Shown: piece after piece, positions 34,182 to 42,735 of the stretch | Position numbering within the stretch: the stretch's first letter is position 1 | Layout of the letters: each line of letters begins with the position of its first letter | Source: Gammaproteobacteria bacterium | Lineage (GTDB): Bacteria; Pseudomonadota; Gammaproteobacteria; Steroidobacterales; Steroidobacteraceae | Length of the DNA stretch: 64,000 nucleotides | NCBI GenBank assembly: GCA_003164785.1 | Contig: PLUE01000047.1 | Span: 62,001 to 126,000, forward strand | Direction of reading: 5' to 3' | Notes under the pieces: generated by a model | What the model was told of the DNA's origin: nothing | Databases searched by the model: none | Seen by the model: only the letters and a program-made list of their open reading frames with translations | Made by a program: the position numbers and the translations under genes

Positions 34182-36773
34182 TCAGCGGATTCCAACTCCC
34201 GGAAATGCGTCCACGCGGCCGAGGTCGGTCTCGAGGAATCCGGCGCCTTGACCGTTCACGCCGACGCCAGTTGCAGTTCGTCGAGCACCTGAGACACGGC
34301 GAGCACCTGAGACGGGTCGCCAGCAGCGAAGGGCGAATAACCCGGCCAGACACAGCAGCGCACGCCAGTCCACGGCGCCTCCGCCGCTCGTCGTGGCCGC
34401 GGCTGCGGGCGCAGCGGTGGACGCGGCGGTGGCCGCGGCGGTGGCCGCGGCGGCGGGTGCAGCGGTGGACGCCAGGCTCACCGACGTGGTGCTGGACGTC
34501 CCGACCGCATTCGCGCACGCAAGCGTATAGGTCGCGGTCGTCACCGTGGTGGGTGTGAGCGTCTGCGACCCGCTGGCCGCCAACACGCCGCTCCAGGCGC
34601 CCGAGGCGGTGCAACCCGTCGTATTCGACGACGTCCAACTGATCGTCGTTGAACTTCCGACAGCCACAGACGTTGCTGCCAGCGACAAGGTCGGCGGTCC
34701 CGGCGGCAACAATGCGATCGCAGGCTGCGCCTGGATGAAGCCGAAGCCGGAGGCCACGTTGTACCCGCTGGCGCCCCCCATGGGCAGGGCACTGCTGCGC
34801 AATGCCGTATAGATCTGGGTGGGGGTGACCGCTGAGTTGGCCTGCAGCATCAGGGCGGCAATGCTGGCCGCATGCGGTGTAGCCGCCGATGTCCCGAAGA
34901 AGTTCGGATAGCTGGGGTTGTTTTGACAGGTGGAAATACTGGTGTCGAGTTCGCCGTTCGACCCCGTGTAACCACCGTTCGCCAGCGTGAATCCGAGGAA
35001 GGTATCGTTGACGCCGTCGGGACCGACGAAGTCCGGCTTCTGTCTCACGACAGGAGTCGCAAGCCGCACGCCGTTCACGTCGAACAGGATCGGCGCGCCG
35101 CCCACCGAGGAATAGGTTTCGAGAACCGCCGGACTCGTTCCGCATGCCGGCGTCTGGAAATAGAAGGCCGCTCCCACGGCTGCCGCTCCGGCGGCGCCAG
35201 GGTGACCTTGAAGCGTGGAGCTGTTGGTGGCGAACTGGGTGATCGCAGGATCAACCTGGCCATCCGTTTCGACCACCACCTTCACGCGGCCCGGCGGCAC
35301 GGATCCATCCGCAAGGCCGATCACGACATTCAGCGTCGTCTCGGCCGTGCTCGAAGTCGCGTTGGCCGGATTCGCGATGATCAATATCTGCACCGGATCG
35401 GCGCCCAAGCCATTGGCGCCCGTGCAGGTCGCCGCCGTGTTGTCGTTGTTGAGCACGGTGAACTCGCTGGTCGCGCCCGTGACGCAGACGTCGATTCGAC
35501 TGGTCGCCCCGCCGCTGTTGGGGGCGCCGGTGACGTACGGCTGGTCCCATTCCACCACGATGGCGGCGAACTCGCCGGGCGCCATCGCGTCCAGTGTCAC
35601 CGGCAATGCTGTGGTCGGCGTGGCGGCGCCGGATTGATCGAAGTTGAGCAGGTATTCGCCGCTGTTGGAGCCCGAGGTCGCCGGCGTCGCGAAGGATGGC
35701 GCGGTGTTCTCGTACGAGGCGTTGCCGTCGTTGCCCGCCGCGGAGAAATACGCGACCCCGGTCGCCTCGACGGCATCGATAGCCTGCGCGACCAGGCCAT
35801 CCTGATAAAAAGGCTCGTCGAAATAGCCGACGTCGTCGGCGATGATCTTGGCGCCCGCCGCCGCCAACTTGCCGATGCCGGCCGCGAAATCGGCTTCGCT
35901 GTTCTCCGCGGTATAGAAGGCCAGGCTGGCGCTGGGTGCCACGTCGTGCACGATCTGCAACATCGCCCGCCCTTCATCGCCGAGCGGCGGGAAGATCGGC
36001 GACCCGTAGTCGAGACAGTCGGCCTCCTCGAGCACGCTCACGCCGGACGGCAGATCGCCGCCGGCCACATCGTCTGCCGCGGTGGCCGTGAAACCATTGT
36101 AGGCATACCCCGCGTAGCCCGACACGGGGACAACGCTGCCCGATGCCGCATACACCGAATAGCAATCGTAGCTGTCCGACAGCACGCCCACCGTGACTCC
36201 GGACCCGGTCAACGAATCCGCCGATCGCAGGGCGGCGCTGCCTTGCACGAAATCGCCCTGGCTCTTCACCGCGCCGGACCGTGCGCGCGACATCACGGCG
36301 CGCAACGAATGCACTTCGGCCCGGGCCGCGGCGGCCTGCAGTTGCGCGACCGGCAGCCACCCGCCGACATCATTGGCGTACACCGCCGCTCGCTCGAGCC
36401 CGAGAGCCTCCAGCGCAGCCTGCAATTGCGCTGGGTCGCCCCGCGTGACGGCATCGACCGCCACCAACGGTGTGACGCCATCGGAACTCAATTTGAACCG
36501 CGCCGCGGGACTCATGGCATGCAGGTCGGCCAACGCATGGGCGGGGCTCGCCAGGGCAGCGTGTCGGGCGAGATCGGCGAGCGCACCGTCGAATTTTGCA
36601 GATGCCGTGCCTTGGCGCTGTTGTGCACTGCGGCCGCCGAATGCTCGCAACTGCGCCGCGCCGGCAGCGGCCGGTACGCGCGTGAGGTGCGGAAAAGCGG
36701 TGGAGACGCCGGATGAAGCCGCCATGGCGGACAAGCAAGCGATGATTCCCACCATCAATGAGCGTGACGCCAT
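34182..36773 (-). CDS. secreted S8/S53-like serine peptidase with GlyGly-CTERM-like tail
   Basis: This 863-residue exported protease has a signal peptide (about 1-26), a long propeptide and a catalytic domain from about 190 to 680. Asp200 (GVLSDSYDC), Glu267 in DEGRAMLQIVHDVAP where subtilisins carry the catalytic His, Asn348 (SAAGNDG) and Ser629 (GTSAATPHAASIAALML) indicate the S53-like Glu-Asp-Ser variant of the subtilisin fold. An Ig-like domain (about 690-767) and an Ala/Thr/Pro linker follow. Then GGG (797-799), a hydrophobic helix and an Arg cluster resemble a rhombosortase-processed GlyGly-CTERM. Some 40 residues continue past the Arg cluster, which is unusual. Confidence 0.85.
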   Translation of the reverse strand: MASRSLMVGIIACLSAMAASSGVSTAFPHLTRVPAAAGAAQLRAFGGRSAQQRQGTASAKFDGALADLARHAALASPAHALADLHAMSPAARFKLSSDGVTPLVAVDAVTRGDPAQLQAALEALGLERAAVYANDVGGWLPVAQLQAAAARAEVHSLRAVMSRARSGAVKSQGDFVQGSAALRSADSLTGSGVTVGVLSDSYDCYSVYAASGSVVPVSGYAGYAYNGFTATAADDVAGGDLPSGVSVLEEADCLDYGSPIFPPLGDEGRAMLQIVHDVAPSASLAFYTAENSEADFAAGIGKLAAAGAKIIADDVGYFDEPFYQDGLVAQAIDAVEATGVAYFSAAGNDGNASYENTAPSFATPATSGSNSGEYLLNFDQSGAATPTTALPVTLDAMAPGEFAAIVVEWDQPYVTGAPNSGGATSRIDVCVTGATSEFTVLNNDNTAATCTGANGLGADPVQILIIANPANATSSTAETTLNVVIGLADGSVPPGRVKVVVETDGQVDPAITQFATNSSTLQGHPGAAGAAAVGAAFYFQTPACGTSPAVLETYSSVGGAPILFDVNGVRLATPVVRQKPDFVGPDGVNDTFLGFTLANGGYTGSNGELDTSISTCQNNPSYPNFFGTSAATPHAASIAALMLQANSAVTPTQIYTALRSSALPMGGASGYNVASGFGFIQAQPAIALLPPGPPTLSLAATSVAVGSSTTISWTSSNTTGCTASGAWSGVLAASGSQTLTPTTVTTATYTLACANAVGTSSTTSVSLASTAAPAAAATAAATAASTAAPAAAATTSGGGAVDWRALLCLAGLFALRCWRPVSGARRVSGARRTATGVGVNGQGAGFLETDLGRVDAFPGVGIR

Positions 36774-36929
36774 CCATGCTCCCTTTAACCACGACGAAGT
36801 TCGTCGATTCTGACCTGAACGCGCAACGAATGTTTGAAACTTGACACATATTTACATTACCTCGCCGCCTCGCTCCGTCGTCAAATGGCCTGGAGGAGCT
36901 CAGGGTTTTTTCCCGGGCATGGTTGCGGT

Positions 36930-37097
36930 TCAAGTCTGGCCTTTGACGAATACGGGCCAGACGATCCAGATCGCCGTCGCGATCACCAGCAACGCCATCG
37001 AGCCGTCGAACCAACGGCGCACGCGGGCATCGTCGAGCTGATGCCGCATCACCTTGCCGAACGCAGCCCACAGCGCGATACAAGGCGAGTTGATCAT
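36930..37097 (-). pseudogene. C-terminal remnant of a LysE/RhtB exporter gene
   Basis: The minus strand encodes 55 residues matching the end of LysE-family exporters: INSPCIALWAAFGKVMRHQL, then RWFDGSMALLVIATAIWIV and a stop at 36930. The N(S)PC...W..FG..MR and the following membrane helix are typical. An in-frame TGA stands a few codons upstream of the ATG at 37097 and no earlier LysE sequence exists, so four or more membrane helices are missing. The rest of the 36774-37164 gap holds nothing recognisable. Confidence 0.7.
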
Positions 37098-37164
37098 CCA
37101 TCCACTCGCAGCCGCAGGTGATCATGCCCCCGTTGCGCAAGCCGGCGCGTTGTACACTTTGCCG

Positions 37165-37776
37165 ATGGAAACGGTGACGCGACGAACGTTCGTGACTGCC
37201 GTCGGAGCGGCGGCGCTGGTGCCGGCAGCGAGGTCATTCGGACGGCCGCACGCCTCCTCACCGACCGCGGCACAGTCGGACTATGTCTTTTTTGACGCTG
37301 CGGAAGCACGGTTCGTCGAGGCGGCCTGCGCCCGCTTGATTCCCGCCGACGCCTTCGGGCCCGGCGCCGAGGACGCGGGCGCCAGCAGGCAGCTGGACTC
37401 CCAGTTGTCGACGTCGTGGGGCGCCGGCCGCGGATCGTATCGCGACGGCCCATGGCAGCCCGGCACCCCGTTCGCGATCTGCGCGTCCTCGCCCGCCGAT
37501 TTGTTCCGCTCGACGCTGCGGACCATCAACGATGCGTTCGAACGACGAGACATGGACTTCGCCGCCCTGTCCCCGATGGCTCAGGATGCGTTCCTGATGG
37601 CCCTCCAGTCGGATGGCGCCGATCTAGGGATGCCCACCGGGGCATTTTTCGCGCTGTTGCTGCAGATGACGGTGGAAAGCTTCTTCAGCCACGCACGCTG
37701 CGCCTCGACTCGCGACCGGATCGCATGGTCCGTGGCCGGCTTTGCCGGCGCTCATGCAGGACGCAGGCTCAGGTAA
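37165..37776 (+). CDS. gluconate 2-dehydrogenase subunit 3-like protein, orphan and probably shortened
   Basis: This 203-residue protein has a twin-arginine signal (RRTFVTAVGAAALVPAA) and the subunit-3 pattern EARFVEAACARLIPADAFGPGAEDAG, then LFRSTLRTIND and TGAFFALLLQMTVESFFS. In complete systems this small subunit escorts a GMC flavoprotein and a cytochrome c to the periplasm; neither is present. The usual DPxYGGN motif near the end is replaced by HARCASTRD, and the protein stops soon after the AW..AGFAGA element while overlapping the convergent tetR gene by 25 bases. It is probably a decaying orphan. I use the ATG at 37165. Confidence 0.65.
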   Translation: METVTRRTFVTAVGAAALVPAARSFGRPHASSPTAAQSDYVFFDAAEARFVEAACARLIPADAFGPGAEDAGASRQLDSQLSTSWGAGRGSYRDGPWQPGTPFAICASSPADLFRSTLRTINDAFERRDMDFAALSPMAQDAFLMALQSDGADLGMPTGAFFALLLQMTVESFFSHARCASTRDRIAWSVAGFAGAHAGRRLR

Positions 37777-38393
37777 CCACTCGCAACGTCCCAGAGCCAG
37801 CGCTGAACCTTGCGAACCTCCGATGCCGCGGCCCGCCGCAGCAGCAATTCGTCGTTCGGAAACACCAATCGAATCAGAAGAGCGGACTTCACGACGCGAT
37901 AGAAGTCCATTTCCCTCACGCGCCTGAACCGCCCACTTCGGGCGCAGGCGGCCAATTGGTCCCGCAGCCTCGCATGCATGGCAGCCAACGGCCCGTCGGA
38001 AAAATTCTCCTCGAACGATCCGCCCGCCGCCCGCTTGACGTATTCCATGCCGCCTTCCGGCGTCGCAAAGTCGATGAGCGCGAGCCGCACGTAGGCTGGA
38101 TGCAAGAGCTTGAATTGCACGAAGTGGTTCAAGCTGGACCGCAACGCCGCGTCGGGTTCCAGGTTCTCGGACGGCTGGAATTGCATGGCGAGCAATCCGA
38201 TGAAACGTCGCGCCACCTCCACCAGGACATCGTCACGGCTTTTGTAATGCTTGTAAATGGCGGGAACCTGCAACCCGAGCGGCTCGGCCACGTCGCGCAA
38301 TTTGAAGCCGTAGACCCCCTTCAAAGCGATCAGCCTCTCCACCTCGTCGAGTATCCGATCCCGGGTCGGCACCGTGGTGCTGCGTCTTTTCAT
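37752..38393 (-). CDS. TetR/AcrR-family transcriptional regulator
   Basis: The N-terminal helix-turn-helix is plain: RDRILDEVERLIALKGVYGFKLRDVAEPLGLQVPAIYKHYKSRDDVL, spread over residues about 11-57 of a 213-residue protein. The C-terminal domain is helical and unassigned. It is transcribed away from the amidinohydrolase-amidase pair, and the intergenic region contains a perfect 19-bp dyad (38451-38469) that is a good operator candidate. By analogy with family members it would repress the divergent operon until a ligand binds. ATG 38393 is preferred; GTG at 38426 would add 11 residues. Confidence 0.88.
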   Translation of the reverse strand: MKRRSTTVPTRDRILDEVERLIALKGVYGFKLRDVAEPLGLQVPAIYKHYKSRDDVLVEVARRFIGLLAMQFQPSENLEPDAALRSSLNHFVQFKLLHPAYVRLALIDFATPEGGMEYVKRAAGGSFEENFSDGPLAAMHARLRDQLAACARSGRFRRVREMDFYRVVKSALLIRLVFPNDELLLRRAAASEVRKVQRWLWDVASGYLSLRPA

Positions 38394-38450
38394 TGGTGCC
38401 GACTCTACAATAGGCTTGCGCCGCACGTCGATTCTAGTTTAGCTTCCGGG

Positions 38451-38469
38451 TGGTTAATTTACTTAACCA
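38451..38469. promoter_or_regulatory. candidate TetR operator dyad
   Basis: TGGTTAA (38451-38457) and TTAACCA (38463-38469) are perfect inverted repeats around the 5-base spacer TTTAC. The site is between the divergent tetR and amidinohydrolase genes, AT-rich in a GC-rich setting, and about 30 bases before the preferred ATG at 38498. Size and symmetry fit a TetR-dimer site. Confidence 0.7.
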
Positions 38470-38497
38470 AAGAAAGATGGAAACAGCCGGGAAAGTC

Positions 38498-39409
38498 ATG
38501 ATCCAGTTGCGCACGAGGGTTGAAGGTGGTGGTTCCGCGCGGTCCGAGCGCTGGGGCGTCGACAGCGAATATGGGACGCTGCGGGACGTGCTCGTCGGAC
38601 CCGTCGATCATTTTTCATGGCGCGCAGGCAATGCGGTGGCGGAGCGTTCCGAACGCGTCGGCTTGCGCTTCGACTTCGATGTCGCGCGGGCGCAGTACGA
38701 TGAGATGCTGGACGTGTACCGGCAGGCGGGCGTCACGGTGCACACGCTCGCACCGGAACCGGGTCTTCCCTATCAGATCTTCGCCCGGGACAGCAGCGTC
38801 ATGACGCCATGGGGCGCCGTCATCATGCAGCTGCAGAAGCCGTATCGCCGCGGCGAATACGCGGCGTGTCTGCGGTTCTACCTGGAGGCCGGCATTCCGA
38901 TCTACGATCTCATCACCGCCGGCAACGTCGAGGGCGGCGATTTCATGGTGCTGCAGCCGGGAGTCGCGGCGTGCGGTTACTCGGGCCAGCGCTCCATCGA
39001 ACCGGCGGTACGTCAACTGCAGTCCTGGTTCGAATCCGAAGGCTGGGAGATGCACACCTATGCGTTCGATTCGCATTTCCTGCATCTTGACGTGCAGATG
39101 GGCATGCTCGCCGAGGGCCTTGCGGTGGTGTGCGTCGAGGCCGTGGAACCGGAACTGGTGGCCTGGCTCGAGTCGAAGCGCATCCGCATCATTCCGATTT
39201 CCTACGGCGACGCCATGCAACTGGGGACGAACGTCGTGGCACTGGGCAAGGAGCGCGTCCTGGTGCCCGCCTCGAGCAAGAACTTGGTTGCCGCCTGCCG
39301 CGCGGAGGGCCTGACGGTCTACGATCCCGACGTCTCGATGATCGGCAACGGCGGCGGCGCGGTGCATTGCATGTGTCAGGCGTTGAAACGCGATCATGCC
39401 GGATCCTGA
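38498..39409 (+). CDS. arginine-deiminase-fold amidinohydrolase/amidinotransferase (DDAH-like)
   Basis: This 303-residue protein has the pentein fold of dimethylarginine dimethylaminohydrolases and amidinotransferases. IFARDSSVM, NVEGGDFMVL (Glu and Asp of the substrate guanidine site), FDSHFLHLDVQMGML (catalytic His) and GGGAVHCMCQ (nucleophilic Cys) are all present. Such enzymes hydrolyse or transfer the amidino group of arginine-like compounds. The 3' end overlaps the Tat-exported amidase by 14 bases. A TetR regulator with a clear operator is divergent. The ATG at 38498 (GGGA upstream) lies clear of the operator; 38477 is possible. The exact substrate is unknown. Confidence 0.82.
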   Translation: MIQLRTRVEGGGSARSERWGVDSEYGTLRDVLVGPVDHFSWRAGNAVAERSERVGLRFDFDVARAQYDEMLDVYRQAGVTVHTLAPEPGLPYQIFARDSSVMTPWGAVIMQLQKPYRRGEYAACLRFYLEAGIPIYDLITAGNVEGGDFMVLQPGVAACGYSGQRSIEPAVRQLQSWFESEGWEMHTYAFDSHFLHLDVQMGMLAEGLAVVCVEAVEPELVAWLESKRIRIIPISYGDAMQLGTNVVALGKERVLVPASSKNLVAACRAEGLTVYDPDVSMIGNGGGAVHCMCQALKRDHAGS

Positions 39410-40946
39410 CGATCCAGCACGTCGCTCCTTCGTGCTCCGGTCGGCCGCCGCCGCCCTCGCCGCTGCCGGCGGGGCCGCCGCAGGTGGGGCCGCCGGCGCC
39501 GCGCCGCGGACCATGGGCCCGCTGAACGCCCTGAGCGCGTCCGACGCCGTGGCGCACATGGTTCGCGGCGACTTCAGCGCGGAGAACTATGCGCGAGAAC
39601 TCATCGGACGCTGCGCCGCGCGGCGCGATCTCAATGCATTCATCACGTTCGAGCCGGAAGCGGTGCTGCAGGATGCGCGCTCACGCGATCTGGAGCGGCG
39701 CGCGGGCGCGACCCCCGGGCCGCTGTTCGGCCTGCCGATTCCGGTCAAGGACAGCGTCAACACCCAGAATTATCCCACGACCGGCGGCACGCCGGCTCTG
39801 CGTCACTTTCGTCCGGCCGAGGATGCCCCCGTGGTGGCGGCGCTCAGAACCGCCGGCGCGATCGTGCTCGGCAAGACCAACCTGCACGAATTGTCCTACG
39901 GCTGGACCAGCAACAACCACGCCTTCGGCGCGGTCCTGAATCCCTACGATCTGCGGCGAATTCCCGGCGGCAGCAGCGGCGGTACGGCGGCCGCCATCGC
40001 CGCGCGCCTGGCGCCCCTCGGTGTCGCCGAGGACACCGAGGGCTCGATCCGGGTTCCGGCGGCTTATTGCGGCATCGCCGGGTTCAGACCAACCACGAGG
40101 CGCTATCCGACCCGCGGCTGTGTGCCGATCACGTCGTTGTTCGATCAGGTCGGCCCACTGGCGCGCTCCGTCACCGATCTGGCGTTGTTCGACTCGGTGG
40201 TGGCGCACGATGCGTCACCGCTCGAAACCCGGGCGCGCGGATCGCTGCGCGGGGTAAGGCTCGGCATCGTCCGGGACTATTTTTTCGCCGGTCTCGATCC
40301 GGAGGTCGAGCGGTTGACCGATCTTGCACTCGCGCGGCTGCACAACGCCGGTGCGATTCTCGTGGAAGGCGAACTGCCGAATCTGGCACGACTCATCGAC
40401 CTCACGACATACCCGATTCAGAACCACGACGTCGGACCCGCACTCGCGGGCTATCTGCGGGACTATGGCGTGGGCGTCAGCCTCGAGGAACTCGTTTCGC
40501 AGGCCAGCGCCGACATCCGCGACGTGTTCCGCAGCGACGTGCTGCCGGGCGGCGCCAATATCGTGTCCGACGCCACGTACGCGGCGGCCCGCGACCGCTA
40601 CCTGCCCGAGTTGCGGCGCACCTACCAGGACTACTTTTCGCGGTCCGGGGTGGCGGCCATCGTGTTTCCGGCGACGTTGACGCCTCCCCCGTTGATCGGC
40701 GATGAGTCCATCGTCAAGATTCGGGGACGAGACGTGCCGTTCGACGTCGCGGTGGCCCGCAACATCGCACCGGGCAGCACCGCCGGCTTGCCGGGGCTGG
40801 TATTGCCCGTGGGCTTGTCGGCTGAAGGCCTGCCCGTGGCATTCGAATTCGATGCGGCCGCCGGCGCCGATCGTGCGCTTCTCGCCTTGGGCGTCGCACT
40901 CGAGCGCGCATTGGGTCCGATCCCGGCGCCGCCGGAGCACACGTGA
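39396..40946 (+). CDS. Tat-exported amidase (amidase signature family)
   Basis: This 516-residue amidase has a twin-arginine-like signal (ARRSFVLRSAAAALAAAGG). The Ser-cisSer-Lys triad is complete: Lys in GLPIPVKDSVNT, the cis-Ser in IPGGSSGGTAAAIA, and the nucleophile in DTEGSIRVPAAYCG. Members hydrolyse carboxamides such as indoleacetamide or mandelamide. It overlaps the preceding amidinohydrolase gene, so the two form a translationally coupled pair under TetR control. A pathway that strips an amidino group and then hydrolyses an amide is one reading, but export of only the amidase would put the steps in different compartments. Confidence 0.88.
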   Translation: MPDPDDPARRSFVLRSAAAALAAAGGAAAGGAAGAAPRTMGPLNALSASDAVAHMVRGDFSAENYARELIGRCAARRDLNAFITFEPEAVLQDARSRDLERRAGATPGPLFGLPIPVKDSVNTQNYPTTGGTPALRHFRPAEDAPVVAALRTAGAIVLGKTNLHELSYGWTSNNHAFGAVLNPYDLRRIPGGSSGGTAAAIAARLAPLGVAEDTEGSIRVPAAYCGIAGFRPTTRRYPTRGCVPITSLFDQVGPLARSVTDLALFDSVVAHDASPLETRARGSLRGVRLGIVRDYFFAGLDPEVERLTDLALARLHNAGAILVEGELPNLARLIDLTTYPIQNHDVGPALAGYLRDYGVGVSLEELVSQASADIRDVFRSDVLPGGANIVSDATYAAARDRYLPELRRTYQDYFSRSGVAAIVFPATLTPPPLIGDESIVKIRGRDVPFDVAVARNIAPGSTAGLPGLVLPVGLSAEGLPVAFEFDAAAGADRALLALGVALERALGPIPAPPEHT

Positions 40947-40977
40947 AAGTCGGCGCGTCCGCGGCATTCGCCGCCAC

Positions 40978-41181
40978 TCGGCCGACACCACCACCGCGTT
41001 GACCCGCATGGGGTATCACGTGGTCCCCTTGGAGGTTTGGGGAACCGGCAATGCCGCCGAGGCCATCGGCATCGCACCGGCGGACGCCGCCGCCGCGAAA
41101 GAGCTGGGCTTCCCGCGGCCCGCAACGCTTTACGGCGCGAGCGATGCGCGGGCACCCGCCGGATCGGCGGCGACACCTTGA
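40978..41181 (+). pseudogene. C-terminal remnant of gamma-glutamyltransferase
   Basis: About 67 codons match the end of gamma-glutamyltransferases: ALTRMGYHVVPLEVWGTGNA, then ATLYGASDARAPAGSA and a stop at 41181. The LYGAxDxRxPAG element is the family's last conserved motif. The frame continues upstream only as antisense-like sequence inside the amidase gene, so the autocatalytic Thr and most of the enzyme are missing. It overlaps the convergent DUF167 gene. Confidence 0.75.
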
Positions 41182-41471
41182 GCGTTGGGAAACGCGGCCC
41201 ACAGCTGTTCCGCACTGACTCCGTCGATTTCCAACAGCTTCCGGCGGCCGCCCGCACCCGCCACGATGCGCACGGCGCGCTTGGCAACATTCAGTCGCCC
41301 GGCGACGAACGCGATCAACGCCTCGTTGGCCGCATTTTCCACCGCAGGCGCTGAGATTCGGATCTTGACCAGCCCGTCGTGAAGCCCGGCGAGCGCCGTG
41401 CTGGACGCGCCCGGCTGAACATACACGGCGAGCCGGATAGGTCCTGTCCTACGCGCGTTCACGGTTTTCAA
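41130..41471 (-). CDS. DUF167/YggU family protein
   Basis: This 113-residue protein has the compact YggU fold: RLAVYVQPGASSTALAGLHDGLVKIRISAPAVENAANEALI (split over residues about 13-53) and RAVRIVAGAGGRRKLLEIDG. The family is conserved across bacteria and eukaryotes and has no proven function. The TTG at 41471 has AAGGAG 7 bases upstream and is the likely start. The last 15-20 residues are not conserved and overlap the gamma-glutamyltransferase remnant, so the reading frame may have been extended when that region was rearranged. The 250 bases upstream of it hold nothing recognisable. Confidence 0.82.
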   Translation of the reverse strand: MKTVNARRTGPIRLAVYVQPGASSTALAGLHDGLVKIRISAPAVENAANEALIAFVAGRLNVAKRAVRIVAGAGGRRKLLEIDGVSAEQLWAAFPNAQGVAADPAGARASLAP

Positions 41472-41723
41472 TAGCGCACTCCTTGTTCAGCAATTGTTAA
41501 GGTGTCTTCCGCCGTCATGCAGAATGAGCAGCCGCGGGAGATCGATGATGGATGAACTGATATTGATTAGCACCTATCTACCCTGGGTTCGTCACCAAGT
41601 GGCACGCTTTCTATGCGGCGCAGGCATGATCCGCGCAACGTTGCCTTCCGAGCGGCTATTGGCTCAAACTCCTGCGGACGCCATGTTACGGCCATATGAC
41701 CAAACGATCGAGAGAGGAAGACC

Positions 41724-42023
41724 GTGGATAAAGCCTTCAAATTGGACCAGCTCATCGACGGCGCCGAAGACCTGTTGACCAAGCTGGCCGACGCACACGA
41801 TCCCGACGTTCAGAGGTTTCGTGACCGTGTCGACGAGGCCATCGGCAACGCGCGGCGTGCCATTGCCCAGACCGATGACGGCGCGGCAGTTCAACTCCGG
41901 GACATCGCCCGCACGGTCGATGATTATGTCCGCGACTACCCCTGGCTGGCGCTCGGCACCGGGGTGCTGGTGGCGGGGACCGTGGCTTTCCTCGCCGGCG
42001 TGACGATCGGCGCAAAGCGCTAA
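41724..42023 (+). CDS. DUF883 (YqjD/ElaB-like) membrane-anchored protein
   Basis: This 99-residue protein has a helical N-terminal part rich in charged residues and a single C-terminal hydrophobic segment (YPWLALGTGVLVAGTVAFLAG), the layout of YqjD/ElaB. In E. coli these proteins attach ribosomes to the inner membrane in stationary phase. DYVRDYPW preceding the helix is typical. The start is GTG at 41724 with AGAGGAAG just upstream. It is followed after 9 bases by an oxygenase-like gene. Nothing recognisable lies in the 250 bases before it. Confidence 0.82.
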   Translation: MDKAFKLDQLIDGAEDLLTKLADAHDPDVQRFRDRVDEAIGNARRAIAQTDDGAAVQLRDIARTVDDYVRDYPWLALGTGVLVAGTVAFLAGVTIGAKR

Positions 42024-42032
42024 TCTTGCCGG

Positions 42033-42650
42033 ATGACCGTTCACGCGTTTTTCCCGACCTACATCTACACCGCCAACCTGCAAAGAGCCGGCTCCAAGGA
42101 TCTGAATCGACAAATTCTGCAGGAGACACGCCAGTTACGCGACGATGACGTGGCGGGCCGCAAATGGTCGGCCAAGAATTATCCGGGCGGCTACACATCG
42201 TACGGCTCCGTCCATCATCTGCAGCGCATCTCGCCCACGTTCGAGTTCTTGCAACGCAAGCTGCAGCGCCACGTCAAGGCGTTCGCCGAGGCGGTTCAAT
42301 GGGACCTGACCGGCCGGAAGCTCGAAATGACGGACTGTTGGGTGAATGTCATGGCCCGACAGACCGTCCACGGCCTGCATCTGCATCCGCACTCGACGCT
42401 GAGCGGGACGTATTACGTTCAAGTCCCCGCCCGCAGTCCCGGCATCAAGTTCGAGGACCCGCGCCTGGATCGAATGATGGCGGCTCCGCCCCGTCGAGCC
42501 GACGCTCAGCCCGAGAATCGTACATGGATCACCGTTCCCGCCGTGCCCGGCCAATTGGTGCTGTTCGAAAGCTGGCTGCGCCATGAAGTCGCACCGAATC
42601 CAACGGCCTCGGAACGGGTGAGCGTCAGCTTCAATTACAATTGGTTTTGA
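42033..42650 (+). CDS. putative 2OG-Fe(II) oxygenase (TIGR02466 family)
   Basis: This 205-residue protein matches the TIGR02466 family: FFPTYIYTANL at the start, SYGSVHHLQRISPTFEFL, then the iron-ligand region HGLHLHPHSTLSGTYYVQVP and the second His in LVLFESWLRHEVAPN followed by Arg in ERVSVSFNYNW. This HxH/D..H..R arrangement is that of cupin-fold 2-oxoglutarate dioxygenases. The family is often called a hypothetical hydroxylase; substrate unknown. It is close behind the DUF883 gene and 85 bases before the NYN gene. Confidence 0.82.
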   Translation: MTVHAFFPTYIYTANLQRAGSKDLNRQILQETRQLRDDDVAGRKWSAKNYPGGYTSYGSVHHLQRISPTFEFLQRKLQRHVKAFAEAVQWDLTGRKLEMTDCWVNVMARQTVHGLHLHPHSTLSGTYYVQVPARSPGIKFEDPRLDRMMAAPPRRADAQPENRTWITVPAVPGQLVLFESWLRHEVAPNPTASERVSVSFNYNWF

Positions 42651-42735
42651 GGCAGGCCGCGGGCACGGCAGTGCAAATGCCCCGACCACGCCACGTACGG
42701 TCAGTGTTTGCCTGCCACCCTGGTAGACTCGCGCG

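Noticed and set aside
34400..34470. GCGGTGGCCGCG-type repeats near the protease end
   Set aside because: They encode a low-complexity Ala/Thr/Pro linker; ordinary simple-sequence drift explains them.
34872..36716. 614-codon plus-strand frame antisense to the protease
   Set aside because: Composition is Arg/His/Gly-rich without any recognisable domain, while the opposite strand encodes a clear protease.
39025..39045. GGTTCGAATCC, resembling a tRNA T-loop
   Set aside because: It is inside the amidinohydrolase coding sequence and no acceptor or anticodon stems surround it.
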